A stretch of 64,000 nucleotides of DNA from Serinus canaria. Taxonomy: Eukaryota; Chordata; Aves; Passeriformes; Fringillidae. The position numbers and the translations under genes were made by a program. Every line of letters starts with the position of its first letter. Position 1 is the first letter of the stretch. The stretch covers positions 11,378,015 to 11,442,014 of the forward strand of contig NC_066331.1 of the NCBI RefSeq assembly GCF_022539315.1. The letters run 5' to 3'. The notes beneath the pieces are model-generated. The model had not been told where the DNA came from, did no database searches, and saw only the letters and a program-made list of their open reading frames with translations. This document shows, piece by piece, positions 20,846 through 34,885 of the stretch.

Positions 20846-23800
20846 CAATTTAGTTTCCCAAGACAATTTTCAGTTAATTAGGCCAGTGGAGCCCTGAGCA
20901 CATGCTGCATTTGCCATCCATGGTCCTGCAAGAGAGATCACATCTACTGAATTACAACAGTCCAACACCTTTACTCCTGTTCACATGAAAACACCAACAA
21001 AGTGCACTAAGAGGAACAATATGCTGTAGAGTTTATCTAACAGATCTGCCACACTTCAGCTAATAAACATCTTTCATAGACTATGTTGCATTTCAAGCGT
21101 ATCAAGGACCAGCCTGGCTGCTGGCCCAGCTCTAATCAGTGACATGTGGTGGAAACAGTGGCAGCTGAAACAGGCAACCAGTGTGCCATGTACTGACATA
21201 ACATTTACTCTAATGCTAAACACATATTTACAGCAGAACTGATAATCCCAGGAATCTAAAGATGGAATGGAACCCTGCCATTAGTAGACAATTTAATTCA
21301 AGGTAACTCTGAGGTCCTCCCACTACAAAACCACCCCTGAATCCAAGGAGGCTTCCCTGTGTTCTTTGCCAACAGAGTTGCCCTCTGGATCTACATATTT
21401 CTCTTCAAAGACTCCCAGAAGGGCAGTTCAGGTAAATTTTCAGCACTAATGAGTGAAGCAGTCACCTCCTCCTGCTGGTCTCCAAAATCCCCCCTGATTT
21501 GTACCACATGGAGAGGTGGAGATGAGCTATAGGTCACGGCCAAAGCTCCTCCTCAGCTAAAAACTCTTGCTATGGATCCAAGCAAACAGTAATACGATAC
21601 AAATAAAAACCACTTCAGCTGGATGCCCCACCAGAGCACTTCAATGACTATCTACAGCCAGAGGTGAAGCTGGGCTGTAAAGGGCAAGCCTTGCAAATAT
21701 TGATCTTGTTGAATTAGGTGTTTCTGAGGTTCTCCCAATTCCCCTGAGCTACAGAAAGCTCTGATTCTCTATGGTTTTCTTTTGTATTGGCCAAGAGCAA
21801 ACAGTTAACCAGAAACACCACTGAAACACGCTGGAAACCAAAAAGGTACATGAACCAAGAAGGAGCAGGTGGACCAAAACTGTGTGGAAAGCACAGTGGC
21901 AGAGCAGACTGTGGATACCTGGGAAATAATCTGCAGTTTCCTGGGAAGGTGACTTCCAGAAAGTCATTCCTCGCAGCTGGCCATGCAGCCTCCAAATTCA
22001 TCAGGTTTCAGCACCAGCCTTTCACATGAAGTCTGCTTTTCCCATGCAGCCAAAAGAAAGTAGCTTCAAGCAACACTGGAAACCTACCAGACCACAAAGC
22101 ATCAAGTACTTTCCTCTGAGACTGTTCTTCCTCTCTGTGTTACCTAATTATTTCTATTCCTCATGTTTTCAGTGATTTATCTTACATTGTCATAAAGTAA
22201 CATATAATTACATAAAAGGAGAAGAAAAACATAACATATAAGTCACGGTAAATAAGATCAAAGTCAAGATTATTATAGGTTGCCTTCTGGTTTCTTTTCA
22301 ATCACTTTTATATGAAAACAACAAAGAATAATTAAAGCATATTACAAAAGTCTTTTTACTCAATTGTACACAGATGTGACTAAAAACAAATTGGAGGGGA
22401 GGATTTTCAAAAGCACTCATGTACTGATCTAACACGATTCTCACTGAAGTCAATGGCAGTTTGACTTCAATGAGAGCAGAGACAGACCAACACTGAGTGA
22501 TTCCAAAAATCCCACACTAATTGTACAAACAAGGGAAGGCTTTGGAGACTGCTGGCTTGGAGATTGTATATTTGAGAATCATAAAGGGCACACAGCACCT
22601 GTTTGTCTTCAAGATATGAAAATAAAGCAAGGCAAATATTTTAAGGATTAGAAATAGCTTTTTTTTCTTTTCTTTTTTTTTTTTAAGGCTGTATTTGAAA
22701 ACCCTCTGGCAGTGAAGTTCCCAGTCTTACTATAGATCTGCTCTGATATTTTCCATCTCAAAGAGGATTCTAATTAAAAACGAGATCAATGCAAGCCTGA
22801 ACAATCTTACTCACAGAGGAGGGCAGCTAAACCCCAGACTGTCATGTCCCACAAAACTGGAAAGGTCTGCCACATAAAGGATCTGACACAGCCTCTTTTT
22901 TCTTTTCCCACACAAAATACACATTCCTATTATTAGCCAGCATTTAAAAGCCCGTTGCTCTGTACAGGGAATTCAACAAGAGGAAATTGCTAAGAAAATG
23001 TTGGTACTTGTGACTTGAGAGATTTTTCAGCATGGAGATGGCAGACTCACTGGTGTACACCTGTCTGGCCTGTTGGACTAACAACCTGTCATGCCAGCTC
23101 TGCTTTTGAGTGCTCAAGAGGTGATGCTGTTATTCTCTTGACCACTCACAAGTGTGGCTTTCCAAGGATTCCCAGAGACACTGTATCCAGACTTGGGCAT
23201 TTTAGGTTTTACATGGCATTTAGTATTTCAGTATCCTTAACTGGCAACAGCAGCTGGAGCTGTTGGCATGCCTGGCACAGTGCTCCATGTTTGTTTTCAG
23301 CTCATCCAAAGCCTTTTAGTGGCTCTGACCAACACGACAAGTGATCACTGAGTTCTTGCAGCTTGGGCCTCTTCCTCAGCACTTTGGCCAAACAACATCC
23401 TTTGCTGAGACCACAACTGCCATTACAAGGAGCTTGAAAAGCTTGTGGTTGTGATAATGTGGAGTGTCACAGCAACATATTCCTAACGCTGCTGCATCTG
23501 TGGGGCTTGTGACAGCGAGGAGGGGTTGGGACAGAGGAGAGGATGATGGACACATCCTGAAATACGCTGCTGGTAACTAGGTAAGCCCAGCAGTACAAAC
23601 CACGGGCTCTGCAGGCATGGATGTGCTTGCAGCACTCACTTGAGGAAGAGCAGTGAGGATAGAAGGAAAGACCCCAGGCCTGCTGTGTGCAAGCCTACTG
23701 CAAGGAGCTAAAAATTAACAGTAATTACGTTAAATAACATGGCATTTGTACCAAAATTCTTTATCTACTTTACTCCACATAAAAAAAAAATTCTTGTCTT

Positions 23801-26800
23801 CATCTTTGAATCAAGTTTTCTAGTACCAATGCATGAAAAACTAGCTCATCTAACCTAACTTTTTCAATGCACCTGATGCCCAAAGCTTGAAATAGGAGAA
23901 AAGACATTAATCTCCTGGTTTAGTAAATGAGAAGCAGGTCAGGTGACCACCGATGAGCCTGGCCCTTCTCATTAAAATCTTATTTTGCTAGGAAGATAGT
24001 GTAACAAAAATGAAATATTAAAAATAAAAGCAGGCCCTTATAAGCTGTTCCATCTTGAAAACTGCTGACTTTGTGAGCCACCTAACTAGTGTATTCCCAA
24101 GGCCTCACGGAGGTCAGCCACAGCTTCAGGGGAAATGAAAGCTGGATACCACAGACAGGCTCCACCTCATGTGATCCACATTGGAGAAATAACCTCCATG
24201 GGAAGGAATACTGCTTTCTGGCCAGCTGCTAAAGCCTAATAATATTATACATTTACCACCACCAAGTCCTTTTTATTTAGCACACAATTAATGCATCCAC
24301 AAATAAAGCTCCTTTCTCCAAGCCTTTCTTGAGCCCCTCTTCCAAGAGGACACTTGCCCATCAATGCTTTTTTCCTTCTTGATCAAAGGAGGCAATTTCC
24401 AAGGGCAGGACACACTGCACTGAATATCTTTCCATCATTTCGGATTTTGTTGCTGTCAGGCTCTCCCTTTTCAACTTAAAATGAAAACTGCTAAAAAATG
24501 GGTTTCAACATTTATCTGTGTTATGCTGCCCTGGAATAAAAAGGAAAACTTCACCTCCCCACAAACACTTCCACAACTGAGCTCTGATCACCTCACATCT
24601 GTTCCCTACCCCTGCAAGTTTTTAATGAAGAATTATCATCACTAAATAGATGTCAGAAGAAAGTGACATCTGTAACATGCTTTCTTCAGGAACTATTTTA
24701 TTACTATGTATTTTAGGAACCATTATTAGGGGCAAAGAGAAATACCACCTTTATGCCTTACCAAAATATCCCCTGAATCACTTTGCAAAGACATTTTCTT
24801 CAAGAGATTCTTTTGCATTAAATCATATTTGTCACAATGTCTGCATGCCATGAGCGCAACGTATAATTTAAAAAACAAACAAAACTTCAAATAACAATCT
24901 CTTTGTTGAAGATAGTATTGCACAAGGTCAGTATCTGGTTTAAGTTACTATATGTCCTAAAATTACACAGGCCAGGTCCTCTGGACACAGTGCAGCTGCT
25001 TTGAGCAACACGGCAGATAAAATCTGATACTGAAGATGGCTTAGACAAATTCCTGTGGTGGAATAAAGTTGTTACTGAGGAGCTCTTGGGGAAGTATTTC
25101 TGCCGCTCAATGCAGTGCTTAAGTCAAGCAGGAGATCCCGAGTCAACCAGGAGACACAAATCTCCTCCAGAGGAGTAAGAACAGAAGCAGGAGCTGTGAA
25201 GACTTTAATTCTGCTAGTAACTACAGCAGCATCCTGAGCTCCTGGATTTAGGCAGGGCAGATGTAGAAGGAGCAGACCACTCAAGAGCCCTCCAGACCAT
25301 CAGTATCAGCTGCTTTCAGTCCCCTGTGACTACTAGAGAGCTATAAAATCAAGCAGCCACACTGTGCTCTGGTCTTGCCCAGGAGATTAGAGCAGGGAAG
25401 TAGGAAGGTGAGATTTAAATCACTTCCACACATCTCCTGGCTCCAACTCATGTGTCCCAGATCCAGGTCATTTTAAGCAGCTTTTTAAAAATTGTCATTG
25501 AAATGATGAGAATACTAATCCATCACAATGTGCTTCCTGCCAGGAACCTGAATATTAATCCATAAACTTCTCTCTTATATGACACGGAGATGTGTCAGTT
25601 TAAACTGCTCATGGCTGACACATCCTATTAGTGAGGCTTTTCTTCTTACAAGACAGACAAAAGTAGCATGTTACATACAGCAGCAGGCTTGTCTGCTTTT
25701 GGAAAGGCAGAGGTTATTTCAGTAGATGCAAACATATAAACTGCTTGTTCAAAATATCTTTTCATTTCGGAAATAAATTAGTTTTTATACTTGAAGTTCC
25801 TGGCATTGGTGAAAGAGAATTTGCTTTGGCCTGGCCATATTTAGCAAAATGAAAATCTACAGCTCCTTCTGGCCAAAATATTAAAAAACTCAAAGCCCCA
25901 AACCCCACAACGGATGAAATGAAGGAATGCTGCTACAGAATCAGTAAAAATGTTTAAATGTGAACCAGGGTGTGAAGTAGCATAGGCTTTACTGACGCGC
26001 CTGAGCAATGCAGCACGCCAACACTGTCCAAATGTCACAGAGCTGACCTGCTCCACTTACCCACAGCTAAACCTACTAATAAAATAATTCCTCAGTAATT
26101 ACTACTTTTAAATATTAGGAGATGATATCAAGGAGAACTTCAAGTCATATTTTTATACACAGCACACTTAAGGAACCTATCAAGACTATAGGAGAGAGTT
26201 TACAAAAAAATTTAAACCAAACTTTCTCCTGTTGCTCTCTGATTTAAAAAGAGAGCAAAGGAACTCTGAGGGGCATTTCAGGATTTACACTGCACTGGCA
26301 GAACAGCCTCATTGCTTCCCTCTACTGTGTGCTCCCAGAGCCAAAAGGGGACCACTTTCTAATACGCTGAAGAGTTTTAATGTTTAGGGGAGAATATCAC
26401 AGGCACATTGATGAGTGCAATGTTGTAACTTCATTTGTATGACAATGGTTTCATTTAGTTTTAAATCTTGGCAATAAAGCAAATTAAAGGAAATCACTCT
26501 CTTCCATCTGTATAGAACTTACTGGAAAGCTGTCAATATATTTTTTCTCTTATAATTTCACAGATATTTGATGTGGCAGACCACATGCATTGTATTTTCA
26601 AAGCATTTTCTCTCCTCCTAAGGCCATCACAACTCTGCAGACTATAAGACACAGGAGAGATCTAAAGATCCTGGTCAAGCCTAAGGATTTTACCTATCAT
26701 AGGTTAGTTTTGGTAAGGTATTTTTCTTCATTAAAACATGATTTTATGCAGAATGTGTAGAACTGCCAAATAAAGTAACAATGCAATAACAATACAGTAA

Positions 26801-28359
26801 CAAATATCTAAGGTGTAGCTAATCACTTAGCACCAGCTTTAAAATCCAGTTACCATCTTCTTTTCTAAAAGCAAAATGCACCAACTGGGACCATGAACTA
26901 GGGATGACCATCACTATGCTCTTCTGCTGAGGGCTGGATGACAAACCTGTACACTGACAAGTCAGATTAATAAAGACATCTCAAATCCATAATTAGGTCT
27001 CACCTTTTCTTCCCCCGTCATTAAGAATGAAAGTAAGCAAGAGTCTCACAGTGATCCACTGGAAAGCACAAACACCCAAACCTGTTGCAGGGTCACCACA
27101 CCATCCATCTTTCTAAAGCTGTCGAGAAATGTTTGTCATTCCAGTACTGCTTGCATCTCTCAAATGCTAAGATAACACACCCATCAATCTGAAAAGAGGA
27201 GTTGAAAAATAAATAGTTCTGAGTCATGTTACTAAGAGGGATTCCACACACTATTAATTTTAGCTTGGAAACCAATTAAGAAACCAAAATCAAATTACCT
27301 CCCCTCTTTTTAAGGTATAATGACCTATTCACTTGCATAAATTTATTTATTTCGTGCCACTGATTCTTTCAAAAGCCTTACAAGTTTAAACATCATTAAT
27401 TTTAATCTGACTTCTGGCAACAGGAAGATTTTTGCCAAAAGGCATTCAAAGATATGGACAAAACAGGATAACTCTCTCTATCTTAGAAGGCCATTCTTAA
27501 AATAGAAGCATAATAAGAAACATAATGACATATAAGCAAGACTTGTTCTAAGCACTGCATGCGCATCAGTGCAGTATGTTGGAATAAATTAGTGCTTTCC
27601 ACATGAACCGGGGGTAGCTTTTGTTCCCCTCTGCCCCACTGCAGCTTCTTGCTCACAAGTGCTGTTACAGCAGCACTTTTCCACATCAAAGCAAGTGTCC
27701 AAAACTGCACACAAGAAAAGGGTTAATAAAGCAGGAGCTCCCTGCCCAGCCAAAGGGCTCAAGCTCCTACAGCTCATGCCATGGATATTACCAGAGCAGT
27801 GAACTCCCAGCAGTTTTTAATATTGACACGGAAATGCCACTCTTGTCAGGTTTGTCTTCCAGGTGCCTCAAATGTCACCTTTGTTTGCTAAGTGTTAGCC
27901 CAATATGAAGTTTTCTGAGTCTCTACTGGGAAAAAAAAACAACCAACCTTGCACCTCAGTGGCCTGATTTCTCCCGGGTGCCAGTATCCATCCATCCGAG
28001 AGCTTCTGGGGGGAGTATTTCCAACTCCCTCCTGTTGGTTCCACCACAGGGACGTGGAAGCTTTGACTACACAGGTCTTGCTAAAGCTGAATGGTTGGGA
28101 CTAGTGCTTTATTTAATCACAAGAAAAAAAGGAAAAAATCTTCTGGATTCAGCAGGACACTTGACTGAGGCTCTTTGTGCAAGGCATTAAAGCCAGACTG
28201 CACGATGGGAGTTTTTTGGACATTGTGTCCACTTTCCACGAAACTAAACCCAGAATCATGAAAAATCTTTTTGTGGTAATGGAAGTGCATTATATTATCT
28301 CACCCTGGATCAAACTTTCTATTTAGGCAAGTAAGGATAAATTTATAAAGAAAGACAGG
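20846..28359. other. Intronic stretch, nothing recognised except simple tracts
   Basis: I see no gene, RNA gene or clear interspersed repeat in this 7.5 kb. There is a T-rich tract with two interrupting C bases at 22659-22684. Open frames of 60-109 codons occur on both strands but none shows a domain, splice framework or familiar composition. Confidence 0.55.
22659..22684. repeat. T-rich simple tract
   Basis: This is a 26-base run of T interrupted only by two C bases. A tract like this can serve as a pyrimidine tract on the plus strand, but no exon follows. Confidence 0.85.
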
Positions 28360-28648
28360 GACTTCATCCAAGGACACGGAGTGACAGGACAAGGGGAAAT
28401 GGCTTCCCACTGCCAGAGGGCAGGCTCACCTGGGATATTAGGAAAAAATCCTTCTCTGTGAGGGTGAGGAGGCCCTGGCACAGGCTGCCCAGAGAAGTTG
28501 CAGCTGCCCCATCCCTGAAAGTGTCCAAGGCCAGGCTGGATGGGGCTTGGAGCAACCTAGGATAGTGGAAGGTGTCCCCCACCATGGCAGGAGGTAAAAC
28601 TGATGAGCTTTATGGTGCATTCCAACCCAAACCATCCTGAGATTCTTC
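28360..28648 (+). repeat. CR1 LINE 3'-end fragment, plus orientation
   Basis: Unlike the other CR1 copies here, this one is in sense on the plus strand: ACAAGGGGAAATGGCTTCCC, GGAAAAAATCCTTCTCTGTG, CACAGGCTGCCCAGAGAAG, GTCCAAGGCCAGGCTGGATG, GGAAGGTGTCCCCCACCATGG and finally AACCATCCTGAGATTCTTC. It is 5'-truncated, has a recognisable 3' terminus and lies antisense to COX10. Confidence 0.92.
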
Positions 28649-30444
28649 ATAAGAAGAAGAAAACAAAGTACTGGAAGTACAGCATCAAGGTTACACTGAT
28701 CACTGCTGACAAGTAGACAATAAAACAAAGAATTTAATTTGCTTAACCCCAAGCTCAGACCCATACGTGGTGCCACCCAACACATATATGCACCTATGAA
28801 AAAGGAAAATGTGCAAAAATTAAAATATAAAAAGCTATTAGGTCCTCTGAAAAAAGAAGTGCAAAACCAAATTGTTTGCTCCAATGGAAACTCTCAAAAT
28901 TAAAAAAAAAACCACCAACATTACAAACTGATCCTCAAATAAATATTGCCATACTTCTACGACCAGAAATACATGGTGAAACATCTATTTTTGACCAGAT
29001 TTCAAGTTCTTCAGTGAGGAAAGTGTGTGAGAAACACTAGATTTGCAATTCCAAAACAAGCTTGTAACAAGAAGTTCTTACTCCAAAATAAGAATGCCCA
29101 TAAAATACATCCCAAGAAAAAAACAATATGCTTAAAAATTCACATCATATTAAAATTCAAATGAACTTCCCTATGTCAGCAAGTCCCTAAATGTATCCCC
29201 CCATTTAATTACGTTGTAGTTCCTGTGTAGACAAGTTCCAAGATGCTCTTACATGATAATTATTAAATATGAAGTGGTGAAATGAATTGCAACATTCAGT
29301 AATGCTCCTTATGAACTAAGATTTATGGAGGAAGCATGAAATAAAATGACCAAAGCACATGGTTACTATATCTGTATGTTATACTGGGGAAAAAATTAAA
29401 ATAATCATTGAAAATTATAAATATCTGGGCACAGATATTTATATTCTCAAAACTGCTGCAAAAGGTAATGTTAAGCCCACCTACTTACTTAACTGAAGTA
29501 TTAAAATTAGAAAGACATCTAAGTGCATTTTACAAGTCATTTAAACACTAAACAAATGAGGAAAATAACTCACAGAATCGTGTGATTTAGTAAATACCAT
29601 TTTTTTATTAGCTCTATCCTTAGGCACTTGTCTAAAAAGTTGGGGTAAACTCACTTTCACTATGTTGAAAAACAATCAGAAATTACAAAATAGCTGCAAT
29701 TGTGATCCCAGGACCAGCAACTAGAAAAACAAAAACTGCCCTGAGGAAAAAGGAACTTTGTACCATGTGTCTTGAGCCAGGGGAACGCTGGGCACCTACT
29801 GCTGTCACACTCCTTGGCAGCGTCTGTCTAAACATATGCTCATACAAATAAAGGTTTAAAATATATTTTCTAAACTAAACCATACCCAAGGCAGGTTTGG
29901 AAGATTGCTCATAGGCTTTACAAGCACTTCATTTACACACCAGCATATGCATTTAGTATATAAATATACATAGCTTGGCAGCTTCCTCTCCAAACCTGCA
30001 CAGGTTTTCTCTGTTGGGTTTCACCAGCAATATTTCTTTTCAATCTCCACATTTCCAGATGCTTTGCTCAGACAGCCCTGATGGAGAACAGTTGTGCCTA
30101 TTAGCAGACAAGCTGCTGACAACTAAGCCGAGCTTCTAAAACCTGGCAGAGACATAATCTGGCACTGAGATCTGGTAAGAGAGAAGAAGAGGAAAAGAGA
30201 GGAAAGAAAGAGGAGAGGGAGAGGCAGGATGTCCTGCAAGTACTGAGATGCCACAGAAAGACCTTGAGTCCTTGCTTGAGGTGTTTCTCCTCTCATTCCA
30301 GAGTACTTCAGTCAAATCTCACCTTAGTCAACCATCCCGCTGCCCAACACCACTTGGTTCTTAGAAAACACAGCCTTTGATTAAAGAAAGATAATGTTGC
30401 TCCAAGAAGTTATAGACTGGAAAACAAACCATTTTTACAGATAC
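28649..30444. other. Intronic stretch with a purine tract
   Basis: The sequence is AT-rich. The only structured element I see is the uninterrupted purine run at 30177-30224. Confidence 0.55.
30177..30224. repeat. Uninterrupted purine tract, 48 nt
   Basis: There are forty-eight consecutive A/G bases on the plus strand, mostly AGA, GGAAA and GAGG words. Such mirror-like purine tracts can form triplex DNA. No function is implied. Confidence 0.9.
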
Positions 30445-30645
30445 AGAATTGTAGACTCATAGCATGGTTTGGAAAGAACCTTAAAGCCCAGTCTTGTTCC
30501 AACCCTACCATGGGCAGGGACACCTACCTCTAGACAAGGCTGATCCAAGCCTCAACCAACCCAGCCTTGGACACTTCCAGGGCTGGGGAGTCCACAGCCT
30601 CTCTAGGAAGCATGTGCCAGGGCCTCACCATCTCTATATCAATAT
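30445..30645 (-). repeat. CR1 LINE 3'-end fragment
   Basis: The plus strand contains GACTCATAGCATGGTTTGG, CCATGGGCAGGGACACCTAC, CAGCCTTGGACACTTCCAGG, GCTGGGGAGTCCACAGCCTC and GTGCCAGGGCCTCACCATC, a moderately decayed antisense CR1 3' end. Confidence 0.87.
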
Positions 30646-30855
30646 ATTTTAGAAGAGCTGTTTCTCCTGCTTCACTGTTCAAAACATGGCAAAGACAAAA
30701 AACCACCATTATTTAATTCTGCTGTATCCTCTTGTCTTTCCTCCCAACAAATAAGTAGATTATGATCTGCATTTTACAAAAGATACCCTTTTGGGAGAGG
30801 AAAAAAGGCAAGTGGGACCAGGAGTGCATATGTGTATCTGCACCTTCCCTGAACG

Positions 30856-30900
30856 TCTCTGAACACAGAAAAATGAACACAGAACTCTCTGAACACAGAA
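30856..30900. repeat. Short imperfect tandem repeat
   Basis: TCTCTGAACACAGAA occurs at 30856-30870 and 30886-30900, with a related TGAACACAGAAC between them, giving a 30-bp period. Confidence 0.75.
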
Positions 30901-33409
30901 CACTGGTATTTTCACCATCACCAAGCCACAGTACTACAGGAAAGCAGCACAAAATCAAACCAAGTATGAACCAGCAAAGTTGGTAATGTAGCTCTGTCTC
31001 ACCCCTGTGGGGTTCCAACTCTTTCCTCACCTGGGTTTCCACACTGGACACAGTCCATGGTGACAGATTTGCAGAAATGCCACAGATGGCTTTGCCTTCC
31101 TATCCAGAGGACAAAAAGTAATTCCACTATGCATTCCCAGCTTGTACTTCCTTAAAGTCACACTTCTCTATTTCTAGAGTAACATCAGCTTACAGGGGAC
31201 TTGGGTTTTCTCTCAATACAAACTGGCTGGGGCAGGTCAGCGCAACTGGCACAGGCACACCGGGAGCTGCTCCTGCTCCTGCCCAGCAAAGGCGAGTTCA
31301 GGCACATCTTGTTTCACCCATCCCAGCACTCACATCATCACTACTTCCCCAAAGAGGAGCCACACCAGCTCTTCCCAGCAATGTGCCAGACCAGACAGTG
31401 GTTTTATTCAGACAGTGAGTTTTCTTTTGACAGTACTGGAATTCTTCCAGGCTAGATAAAATCTAATTTTTTCCATGCAGAGAACTAAAACACTCATCAA
31501 AAACACAAGACCTCATTTCTGTTATGATACTCCTCCTCGGGCATTCAGTTCTGGCCACTGTTAAGACAGAATTTCTTTGTTTTGACCCTGAATAACTTTC
31601 CCAATGCATCTCACAGGTAAAGGGGTTTCCAGCTGCTGCCCTCCCATCCACTCCTTAATTAAAGATGCAGAGGTCTGACATAAACCATGTTACAGATTAA
31701 AACTGGACTGTGATACATAAGAATGTGGATATGTGGATAGGTTTTGGAAAACAGACTGTTGGCAATTATTCTGGTGCTTATTTAGAATCTTTGAATTGGT
31801 TTAAAATAGGTAAGAAGAAGAATTGTTGCTACCTAACAACAGAAAGAGAAGACAAGAGCAAGGAAACCCATTTGTTACTTCCTTACAATTGTCAGGAACT
31901 GTGGATCTCTTTAGGAATGTAACTAATTACAAAAATATTTTCTAAGTAACGTGGAAATGCTGTCTAGTCAGAATTATATGAGTTCAAAGAGGCATGAGAA
32001 GCAGGAGCAGCACCCTTGTCCTGACACCCAGGGGCTGCTGCCCTCCCAGACATCAAGGCACTAACACAGAGCCAAGCTGCCTCCATGGTCAGGTTCATCC
32101 AAATAACTTTTCCATGAACTAATCAAACAGGCATTTATCAGCCTGAGGAACACGCAAACCTAAGGGGTTTTATGGAGGAGTTTTTCCCTTCATAAAGAGT
32201 ACCGAAACATTTAGTCCAGAAGGTCTTAGATTATCAGGCTATAGCCAGACTAGTACAAAGCATCCTTGATGTCTAGACCAAATGAAAAGATTAGCAGGGC
32301 TACTCCAGTGCTGATTATACCAGGCTCATACTATTTTTCCAGCGGATGTTTTCATAATTAAATATCAAGTAACAGGAGATACTTCAACATTTTATGTCAC
32401 TCTCATCTACGAAAACAACATAAAGTTTCTTTGCATTGAGAGCTATGAAGTACCGAAAAGCATTCTATGGCTGTAACAGCAACTTGTCAAGCTGTAAAGA
32501 GAAATCCAGATTTTAGTGAAGGGGATCCCTTGGGAATGCCATGCATCAGCAAAGCAGAGCAGAAATCATATTATGCCTGTAACTAATATGGACAAAGGAG
32601 AATGAGTAATAAAAGCCAACAAAAACCAACTTTAATTCTGATTAGCAATCACAGACTTCAAGCCTTATTGGCTTCAATTGCAATTTAAAATTAGGTGGCA
32701 CCATCAATCACTCTGCAAGCAGCAGCCGTGGCGCCTGTGGAGGAGGCACCAGGGATATCCTGGGGATGGACGAGACGGTAGCTCCGAGCTCTGCCAGGGA
32801 GCAGGGCTCCTCACACACAGCAGTTGTGATGATCTGGAAGGTGTGCAAACCCCACAACCTCAAACTTCAAGCCCCCAAGAAAGGGGTTCAAAGGAAGCTT
32901 CCCCAAGCTCCCAGTTTATATCTAGATAATTCTCTTGGTCCAGGGAGGTGCATCAGCTCTTTGGACTGAAGAAGCATGACAGATTTTAGCTGTTTGGAAT
33001 AACTATTGCTCTGTATGATGCAAATATATAACATTTTTAATTCAGTCCAAGGCCACTCATAGGGAAAAAAATCCCCAGAAACTAGATTTCCAAATGGAAT
33101 GAGTCCTTCTTAGAGGAATAAACAGGCAAATAATGGACCTATTAAACAACTTTCATACTTTTTAGGTAATTTCATCAAATTCAAGACAATAAGCTACATT
33201 TTTATGGGAGTTTGTTTTTTTTTTTTTAAACAGCTGGGTGTAAAGCTTGAGCACGTTACTCAACCTTGCTGTGGAGGCTGAACAAAGAGAGGGTGAACAA
33301 AGTACTAAATAAGGGTATGGGGCCACACTGCCTCTAGAACACAGGGAATTACATGATAGAGAAGGGACCACTGGTTCATAAATCGCTACAGAAGTTTATG
33401 ATAACTGGA
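30901..33409. other. Intronic stretch without recognisable features
   Basis: No exon, RNA gene or clear repeat was seen in these 2.5 kb. Small frames at 31201-31455 and 32678-32929 have biased composition but no supporting splice sites or motifs. A T run of about 14 lies near 33215. Confidence 0.5.
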
Positions 33410-33826
33410 AAACAACATCCTATTTCCAGCTTAAATTTACACATAGCTAATTTCAACCCACTAATTCTTTTGCCAACACTGCTCTCCACCCACAGCAAGG
33501 TCCTTTTCCTCCTGGTACTTACCCTGGATATATTTATGGAGCAATCATATCCACAGCAGCCTTAGTCTTGCCAGGCCACACAAGCCAAGCTCTTTCAGCC
33601 GCCTCTTGTAAGTCTGTCTCCTTGTTCCCTCCCACATCCCAGCACGTACTTTCAGCACCTGTCCCCATTTGAATTATTTTTTCTTGCATATGGGAGACCA
33701 GAATAGTGCAGTTTTACAGATGGCTATCTGCTAATGGCATTAATGGTTCCCAGCCTCTGTAGAAATGCCTTGCTTGAGTCAAGATTGCATTTGCCTTTTT
33801 CGCACTACTGCACAGTCATGCTCTAA
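33410..33826 (-). repeat. Ancient CR1-type LINE fragment (older lineage)
   Basis: The plus strand follows the antisense text of old amniote CR1 lineages: CAGCTTAAATTTACACATAG, CCCACTAATTCTTTTGCCAA, CCTGGTACTTACCCTGGATA, GAGCAATCATATCC, CAAGCCAAGCTCTTTCAG, GGGAGACCAGAATAGTGCAG and GATTGCATTTGCCTTTTTCG. It is clearly more decayed than the other CR1 copies here and lacks their GGTTTAGGTTGG start. The assignment is from memory of such elements in reptiles and birds. Confidence 0.72.
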
Positions 33827-34754
33827 GAAAAGGAGATTTTTTTCCTTTTCTGTTCCTTCTGCCTGAGAAACCTTCAAGCTTGATCCAAGAGTAGATAAAA
33901 CTCTGAACTAAAAAGCAAAAACCTGGCTTTTAACCCAGGTCATGAGTTAATACCCAAAGAATGATCCTGAAGAAGTCATTTCATGTTCTTATTTTTTCAT
34001 TCCCACACTTACCTATTTAAATGCAGAACTCACTGAGGCCAAGCATCACTTCTTAATCTAAATTATCCCAGTGCCATAAACAGATTCTGCCTGTGGCTAG
34101 AAAAAATCCTCATGCCTCCCAAGCTTGAAAGCTTCATGAATCTAGCTCTCAATTATTTTCCTGGTTTGTCATTGTTTGGAAAGACATGTATTTTAATACA
34201 CAGCCACACAAGTATATGTAAATAGGGTGGTATTAGTAAACAAAAAGCAAGCTGCTAATGGCTCACTGAATTATGGCAAAATTCAAAGGCACTTCCAGGA
34301 CCTTGCAAGTTTTCTGTTATTTTTGAGAATGTTTCCATAAATGTCCATTACTGAGCAACCTTTGGGGGACTGGGGACTGCAGTGGCTGTGAGATTTACTG
34401 AAAATCAGAAGGCACGCTGGATTTGGGGAGATAGAAATCCACTGAGAACTTTGCAATGTCCTGTAAAACCAGAAGAGATAGGGAGAGTGTTGGTCAGGAT
34501 TACTCCAGGCTCCCAGAATGCTGTCACATCATAAAAATGAAATTGTGAAGAGAGGATGATCTTCTTGGATATTCTTCAGAAGTTTTTACAAATTATACAA
34601 GATAACAGTCAGTCATCCCAATAAAATATGCAAAAAGTTAAAAAAGCCCTCAGCACTAGAAAAAAACCTCATCCAAACATATATTGAGGAGAGGAAACCA
34701 ATCCTTCTGGACTTGCCATAGGGCACAGAAGATCTAAGTGTGATTAGTAATTGC

Positions 34755-34885
34755 AGTATCACAGAATGGTTTGGGTTAGAAAGAAACTTAAAAATCATCT
34801 CATGCCAACCCCTGCCATGGGCAGGGACAACTTCCACTAGACCAGGTTGCTCAGAGCTACACCCAGCTGGGCTTGAACAGTTTAT
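34755..34885 (-). repeat. CR1 LINE 3'-end fragment
   Basis: The plus strand reads TATCACAGAATGGTTTGGG, then CCAACCCCTGCCATGGGCAG, GACAACTTCCACTAGACC and CCAGCTGGGCTTGAACAG. This is a short antisense CR1 3' end. The open frames crossing it on both strands are repeat-derived. Confidence 0.88.

Noticed and set aside
28438..28884. A minus-strand frame of 148 codons as a gene
   Set aside because: About half of it is antisense to a plus-oriented CR1 3' end, and the remainder has no recognisable motif.
30713..31051. A minus-strand frame with a good donor-like CCCAG|GTGAGG near 31029 as the missing COX10 exon
   Set aside because: The encoded residues do not resemble the COX10 region expected before the Phe-Phe-Glu exon.
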